From: Metellina segmentata
Lineage: Eukaryota > Arthropoda > Arachnida > Araneae > Tetragnathidae
NCBI GenBank assembly: GCA_947359465.1
Contig: OX375877.1
Coordinates: 70,816,698 to 70,880,697 of the forward strand
Reading direction: 5' to 3'
Length of the DNA: 64,000 bases
Shown here: one piece after another, positions 58,919-64,000 of the stretch
Layout of the letters: the number at the start of each line of letters is the position of its first letter
How positions within the stretch are numbered: position 1 is the stretch's first letter
The notes under the pieces: generated by a model
Databases searched by the model: none
The model's input: only the letters and a program-made list of their open reading frames with translations
Told to the model about the DNA's origin: nothing
Made by a program: the position numbers and the translations under genes

Positions 58919-61780
58919 TTATTTAATCTCGTACCGGCGTGCAACATCCTCCTCGCCCTGGTCGACCTCCAGGGGAATGACCAGCTGCACGGGCCGGGAA
59001 ATTGTCTGTCCATTTACTCGCAGTATGCATGTACGGGCTTTGTTGTCACGGCCTAAGATCACTGACTCGACGAGTGCTTTCCTCCAGGTGTGCCGGGGTC
59101 TGACGTCCTCCTGCAACAAGACCACATCTCCGACCCGGATTTCAGTTCTTTTAGGTGGGTTCTTCACATGGTGAAATGTTCTCAAGTCCATCAAATACTC
59201 CCTCTGCCACCTTTTCCAAAAGGAGTCCATTAAATGTTGACGACTTCTCCATATACGTGTTAAATCAGAGTCTGAACTCGATGGGCCAGATGGGATAGTT
59301 GTGAGTCGTTTTCCTATTAGAAAGTGAGAGGGTGTCAGTGCTTCGTCCGGATCGTCTGCAATACCATATTCATGGACAATTGGTCTGCTGTTCACGGCGG
59401 CTTCGATATCGCATAGAACCGTGACCAGACCGGTAGTGTCTAAGCAAGCTTTACCAAGGGTCTTCCGCAGACACTGTTTGATAGTACCAATCATTCTCTC
59501 CCAGAACCCTCCCCACCAAGCCGCTCGTGAGGCAATGAATTTCCATTTCATGTTGCGATGAGCATAAAACTTGTGTACTTTGGAAGAGGATATGATGTCC
59601 CACAAGGACCTCAACTCCTTGTCTGCAGCACAGAATGTAGTGGCGTTATCTGTGTACACAGTATGAGGAAGAGAGCGTCGAGATACGAACCGTTGTAGTG
59701 CAAGTAAGAAAACATCAGTGCTTAAATTAGACACTACTTCCAAGTGGATGGCTCGAGTTACAGCACACGTAAATATGACTATGTAGGCCTTTGTAACCAA
59801 TTTTGCGATTTTGACATAGAGGGGCCCGGCAAAGTCAATTCCAGTTGTTTCAAATGGGGTCGATTTTTGAATTCTTTCAGCAGGTAATGGAGCTTCTATC
59901 TGTTCACCACGCTTTTGCTTCAGTATCTTGCATGGAAGACAAGTGTATATGACCTTTTTAATGGCTTGTCTTGCTCTTAATATCCACCATTCAGAACGAA
60001 GCTGAGAAAGCACAATCCTAACACCTAGATGGTGCATTTTTAAGTGTGTGTGGCGTATGAGCAGGTTTGTAAAATGGTGAGAACCTTCCAATAAGATGGG
60101 GTGTTTTTCCGATTCTGATAAGTCTGAAAATTGCAGTCGGCCTCCATGACGTATTAAGTTGTTGTCAAAAAGTGGGTTGAATTTTTCTATCTTTGAGTTC
60201 TTAGGAAGTGACTTTGATTTCGACAAGGCTTCATATTCTAAAGGAAATGATTCTTTCTGAACGGTTTGTATCCAATAGTTGCGAGCTTGATTCAGTTCCG
60301 TGGCATTCAATTCACCAGCCATTTTTTCTTGTGTTTTGCAGTTGTGAATGAAGCGAAAAATCCAAGATGTCACGCGTAACAATTTAAAGTAAGATCTGTA
60401 GTTTCCAGCATTGATAATTGGCAGAGTAGAGACAGTGTGAAAAGTCTGCACTTTCTTCTTCTTTAATTCTAAGTTGTGAGTGTAATCTTCATAAGTGTTG
60501 TTTGAATCAGGCCAGTCTCCAGGTTTGATTAACCACTTAGGACCATGCCACCATATTTCTAGATGTCTAAGTGTTGATGGTGAAGTTCCTCTTGATAATA
60601 TATCAGCAGGATTGTCCTTTCCAGGGCAATGTCTCCATTGGGAAGGATTAGTATGAGAAACAATTTCTGTTACTCGATTGCAAACAAATGTCTTCCATTT
60701 ATTTGGGTCACTGCGAATCCAACCCAAAACAACTTGGGAATCACTCCACAATGTTGCATTGGACATAGGAATATTAGTCTCAGCACAGAAGTATCGCAAC
60801 AATCGAGCTCCCATCAGAGACGCTAGCAGTTCCAAACGGGGCAAGGTGACTTTCTTGATAGGTGCAAGTCTGTTGCGACTGCACACTAAATGCACGTTTT
60901 CTTGTTCACCCGGATAACTAACTATGTATAGAACTGCTCCATAGGCTCGTTCAGATGCGTCGCAAAATACTTGAATAGTAAAGGGAACGTGTGATGAAAC
61001 GCCTATAAATCGAGGAATTTGAAAAGAGCAAACGTCGTCAAGTTCTCCAACAGCAGCATTCCATGAAGTTGCCAAGTTAGAGGGGAGTATTTCATCCCAT
61101 TTGATTCCTAGAATCCATGTATCTTGAAACATAATTTTTCCAAAGATTACAAAAGGAGAAAACAGTCCTAAAGGATCGTAGAAGCTAGCAATACAGTGGA
61201 GTAGCCATCTCTTTGTCAGTGGTTTGTCTTGAACAGCGCAGAGAGAGGTTTTGAAAGAATTTCCTAGGGTGTCAGTTTCGGTATTCCACTCTTTGCCTAA
61301 AACTTTAACAGTTGTTTTGAATCATTCATCTTGATCTCGTAATTGGCTCTGAAGCATTGTGGAGTTAGTAGCCCATTTCTCCATTGGAATTTCAATCAAT
61401 TGCATCAATTCTTTGACTTCTTTATGCAGTGAGGTGATTTCAGATTCTGTTTCAACACTAGCTACAAAATCGTCCATGTAAAAATGTTTATCGATCATGG
61501 GAGCAGCAATCGGGAATTTGTGTAAGTGCTTTGAAGCCACTTCTCGTGTTGCAGCACATAACAAAAAGAGGCTGCATGCTAATCCGAAAGGCAGACGAGT
61601 AAATCTGTAAGTAATTATTTCGTCCGTGAAAGTTGTGTTAGTTTTGTCCTGTGATAGTCTATACCAGAAAAATCTTGTGGAATCTCTATCTCTTTCGTGT
61701 AGGCTTAGTTGTAGAAATGCCTTTTTTTCCGTCACTTGTGACTGCAAATTTGTGCATTCGTAGTCTGAGTAAACAACCAA
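58919..61780 (-). pseudogene. BEL/Pao RT, RNase H and integrase
   Basis: From 61780: KKAFLQLSLHERDRDSTRFF, TYRFTRLPFGLACSLFLLCA and the catalytic YMDDFVASVETESEI. A single TGA at 61320-61322 interrupts the frame (QLRDQDE*FKTTVKVLG). It continues with WLLHCIASFYDPLGLFSPFV, RNase H from QVFCDASERAYGAVLYIVSY and ATLWSDSQVVLGWI, the integrase finger (HHLGVR...CLPCKILKQKR) and the DDE core: GIDFAGPLYV, YTDNATTFCAA, AAWWGGFWERMIG. The end is DUF5641 (RSRQHLMDSFWKRWQREYLM ... VGDVVLLQED ... RPVQLVIPLE). Catalytic residues of RT, RNase H and integrase are all present. Confidence 0.85.
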
Positions 61781-63002
61781 TCGTCTCAGGTAAAAGATTT
61801 GGACCGATTTCTAAAGTGTCATTCAGTGATGGCATTCCTGGATCATGTGATGAGGCATCGAACACAATCCTCCATTTGGTATCGTTAAGTTTCACTTTTT
61901 TGACAGCATGATGGGGTAGGTAAAATACAGTGTTTAAATTCGAAGGCTCTAGCTCGTAAACTTCAACGTGTCCTTCTTCAATGTAGTTTAGCATACAACT
62001 ATCGTATTCTTTCTTCATAGCAGCATTAGATGCAAGTCGCTTCTGGAGAGACTCCAAACGTTTTTCGGTAGTAGCTATGTTAGTAGACAAAATTGATGTT
62101 GTAGGCTTCCTAGGCAGAGACACAACTCTACGATTTCCCTCAGTTTGGTAGGTTTCGTGAAATTCTCTCATAATTTCATTCTCTCGAACAGTCTTGTTCC
62201 TAATTTGAGTGTCTTTGATACCAATACAATCTAACTCCCACAAGCAACGTACTTCGTCGTCCAAACAATCACCAGAAATTTGAACAGAAACATGGTGAAC
62301 TGATGAATCATGTTTGATGGTGGTGTGTGTTCGTGACCCATTAAGTACCCATCCAAAAATAGTGGGTACTATGGCAAGAGATTCTGTAACTTTAATCGGG
62401 GGTTCCGTAGTGACCACATGCCAATAATAGTCGCCACCAATGAGCAATTCGATGGGTAAGTTGTCGTCTCCTGGAGGGTCTGCAAGTGTTAGTTTTCGGC
62501 TCCGAGCAAATCGAACAACGTCCGCAGGGGCAGCAGGGTGTGAGGTATATCTGTTGGAGCTTTCGAAAGATGTTATAGAAACAGAGTTTTTGTTCCACAA
62601 ACTTGAAAGTGAAAGTTGCACACATCGTCGCATGTTTCGTGAAGTACTGGGAGATTCAAAAGCATGTACATTTAGTTGCTCAGTGCTTACAATTGGGAAT
62701 TTCAGTTTGTCAATGAGGTTTGCATCGACAAAACTTGTTTGGCTACCTCCATCCAAAATGCATCGGGTTAACTTCGTTAGACCTGTGGGGCCAGTAACAT
62801 ACACGCGTGCAGTTTGTAAATGGGTAACGCTAGTTTTAGGTATGTTAATGTGATGAACCTCACTATTTTGGATCGCAGTGTTTAGAGCAGACGAACAAAT
62901 GGATACGTGGTGTTTATTATTGCATTTTGTGCAGCGAGCAGTGTCTTTACGAGGACAATTTGACATTCTGTGTCCTCTATTGAACTTGCTTGAACAGGAC
63001 AT
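61686..63002 (-). pseudogene. BEL/Pao zinc knuckle, protease and start of RT
   Basis: 438 codons. N-terminal Cys/His knuckles (CSSKFNRGHRMSNCP, then CTKCNNKHHVSIC), an aspartic protease with CILDGGSQTSFVDANLIDKL (active-site Asp; DGGS variant of the usual DSGS), then ELLIGGDYYWHVV and FGWVLNGSRTH. The first RT blocks follow: CMLNYIEEGHVEVYE, YLPHHAVKKVKLNDTKWRIV, FDASSHDPGMPSLNDTLEIG and PNLLPETIGCLLRLRMHKFA. Around 61735 the frame slips; the true continuation (KKAFLQLSLHERDRDSTRFF) is in the next frame. Confidence 0.85.
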
Positions 63003-63269
63003 AGGTTCTTAATTTTTGAGAGAACGGCTCCTGCACATGGCACTTTTAATTTAAGAATAATTCAGACGCACGATACATTGCGTCAAGCTAGTAAAAATGA
63101 TTTTCCTAACGAGTTAGAATTAAAGTAACCTACAAAACCGGTACGGACTTTTCGGTCGATAGAATTCCTAACGCGTTACATGACAGTTCCTACCATGTAA
63201 CCCGTTCAAACTCAAAGTTACATAGATTGAAACATGTTGGTGAGATTTTGTCCAGGGTTCTTGTATACA

Positions 63270-64000
63270 AGCTAAGCAGCGCGGACTAGAGACGGATATT
63301 GTGGCTCACAAAGAGATCAGGATCAGCGGTGGATACAACAAGGCACATGCCAGCGTCAACAAGGCTCAGCAGAAATAAAAACCGGACAAAGAGAGGAATG
63401 TGTTGTAAGAGATGCGTGTACTGATCCAACAGCCACTGTTGCGGACATCCAATGGCCAATGGAAACCTCTCTCGACGCAACTCCGTAGACCGTTACGACT
63501 ACTGCCTTTAACAGCATTGCATCGCCGTCAAAGACTGGAATGGTGTTCGTGCCAGACAGGCATGGGACGTCTCAATGGCATCAAGTGGTCTTCACTAACG
63601 AATCTCGCTTTTATTTGTGGGGAGACGACATTAGATTTTGTGTGTGGAGGCAACGTTGTCAGCCCCAACATTCACGGTTTGTTGTGCAGCGTCACAAGTC
63701 CAGAAGACCTGGTATCATGGAGTGGGGTGCAATTGCGGATGATGCCAAATCACAATCACCTTTGTTATTCGTTACGAGCTCTTTGACTGACCAGCGCTAC
63801 TCGCAACAAATGTTTTACAGCCAGTTACGCTCTCATTCCTGAACTCCCAGGTTCACACGCTATTTCAACAAGACAATTCTCGACCCCATATTGCTGTCGT
63901 CTCTAGAGATTCTCTACGACACAACGATATCTTACCATGACCGGAATACTCACCGGACCTGTCCCCGATCTAGAATGTATGGGATGCCATTGAACGAGAT
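63270..64000 (+). pseudogene. Tc1-like transposase fragment, runs off the window
   Basis: From about 63440 the frames read TQLRRPLRLLPLTALHRRQR LEWC, then (63540-63842) WHQVVFTNESRFYLWGDDIR, where the first catalytic Asp is Asn (usual VFSDESRF), and SRRPGIMEWGAIADDAKSQS. After a stop, other frames give the second Asp region (TRYFNKTILDPI; QQDNSRPHIAV in the adjacent frame) and EYSPDLSPI then a stop and NVWDAIERD at the edge. A third Tc1 lineage in this window. Its ends are not visible, and the left limit is uncertain. Confidence 0.75.

Larger units (their letters stand above)
58919..63030 (-). mobile_element. BEL/Pao retrotransposon, pol region
   Basis: About 4.1 kb on the minus strand covering the C-terminal gag zinc knuckles, protease, reverse transcriptase, RNase H, integrase and the C-terminal DUF5641. 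LTRs, the rest of gag and an env were not found on either side; the 5' side stops at about 63030, and a Tc1 fragment begins near 63270. Only one frameshift and one in-frame stop separate the pol pieces from a continuous frame, so decay is recent or slow. Confidence 0.85.

Overview
This is AT-rich eukaryotic DNA: long introns with GT-AG junctions, many microsatellites, and transposable elements (TEs) of nearly every class. The mix (Tc1/mariner, several hAT lineages, BEL/Pao, Ty3/gypsy, jockey-type non-LTR elements ending in CAA repeats, a tRNA-derived SINE family, a short non-autonomous Helitron family) fits an arthropod, most likely a chelicerate such as a spider. That placement is inference from element types and was not searched.

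Two host genes can be supported. On the minus strand, four coding exons between 56470 and 45755 join into a complete 314-residue short-chain dehydrogenase of the SDR16C (retinol / 17-beta-hydroxysteroid dehydrogenase) type. It has an N-terminal membrane segment, the TGxxxGxG cofactor loop, NNAG, and a Ser-Tyr-Lys centre. On the plus strand, roughly 16703-30721, lies a chain of very small exons (33-75 nt). Every junction is phase 1 and every internal exon is a multiple of three. Joined, they give a small hydrophilic protein with an acidic, Ser/Thr-rich first half and a Lys-rich amphipathic helical second half. It matches no family I know. It has two competing last exons: one carries an in-frame stop although it also has a donor site, and the next has its own stop in the same frame. 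A further isolated exon-like segment lies at 4236-4313.

Layout. 1-9000: mostly unannotated sequence, degraded SINE pieces, a CGGBP1-like hAT N-terminal fragment (5425-5790) and an orphan exon. 9060-10330: 5'-truncated non-LTR element with RNase H. 11000-16450: repeats, a SINE, a non-autonomous hAT with a perfect 8-bp target duplication (12736-13534) and a decayed 2.2-kb hAT (14230-16450). 16700-30720: micro-exon gene, with a Helitron (17651-18301), a very young internally deleted gypsy element with 368-bp LTRs (19582-22278), a SINE and a large inverted-arm repeat pair (26458-29460) in its introns. 31000-36900: SINE, Helitron, dispersed repeats, sparse sequence. 36931-44518: Tc1 (36931-38416), Helitron (40358-40990), core-deleted mariner (41412-42412), Tc1 (43198-44518). 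44519-46450: duplicated repeats and a cluster of TGACGTCA palindromes. 45755-56470: SDR gene, whose introns hold a hAT built of CATCGATG hairpins (46827-47722), a ZBED5-like hAT (50048-52803) with a TTAA MITE inside it, a Helitron (53580-54230) and a SINE split by a TAA-flanked MITE. 58386-64000: jockey fragment, a nearly intact BEL/Pao pol (58919-63002) and a Tc1 fragment running off the end.

Most of the window records TE colonisation. The host genes survive as small exons between insertions, and none of the bounded insertions interrupts an exon I could identify.
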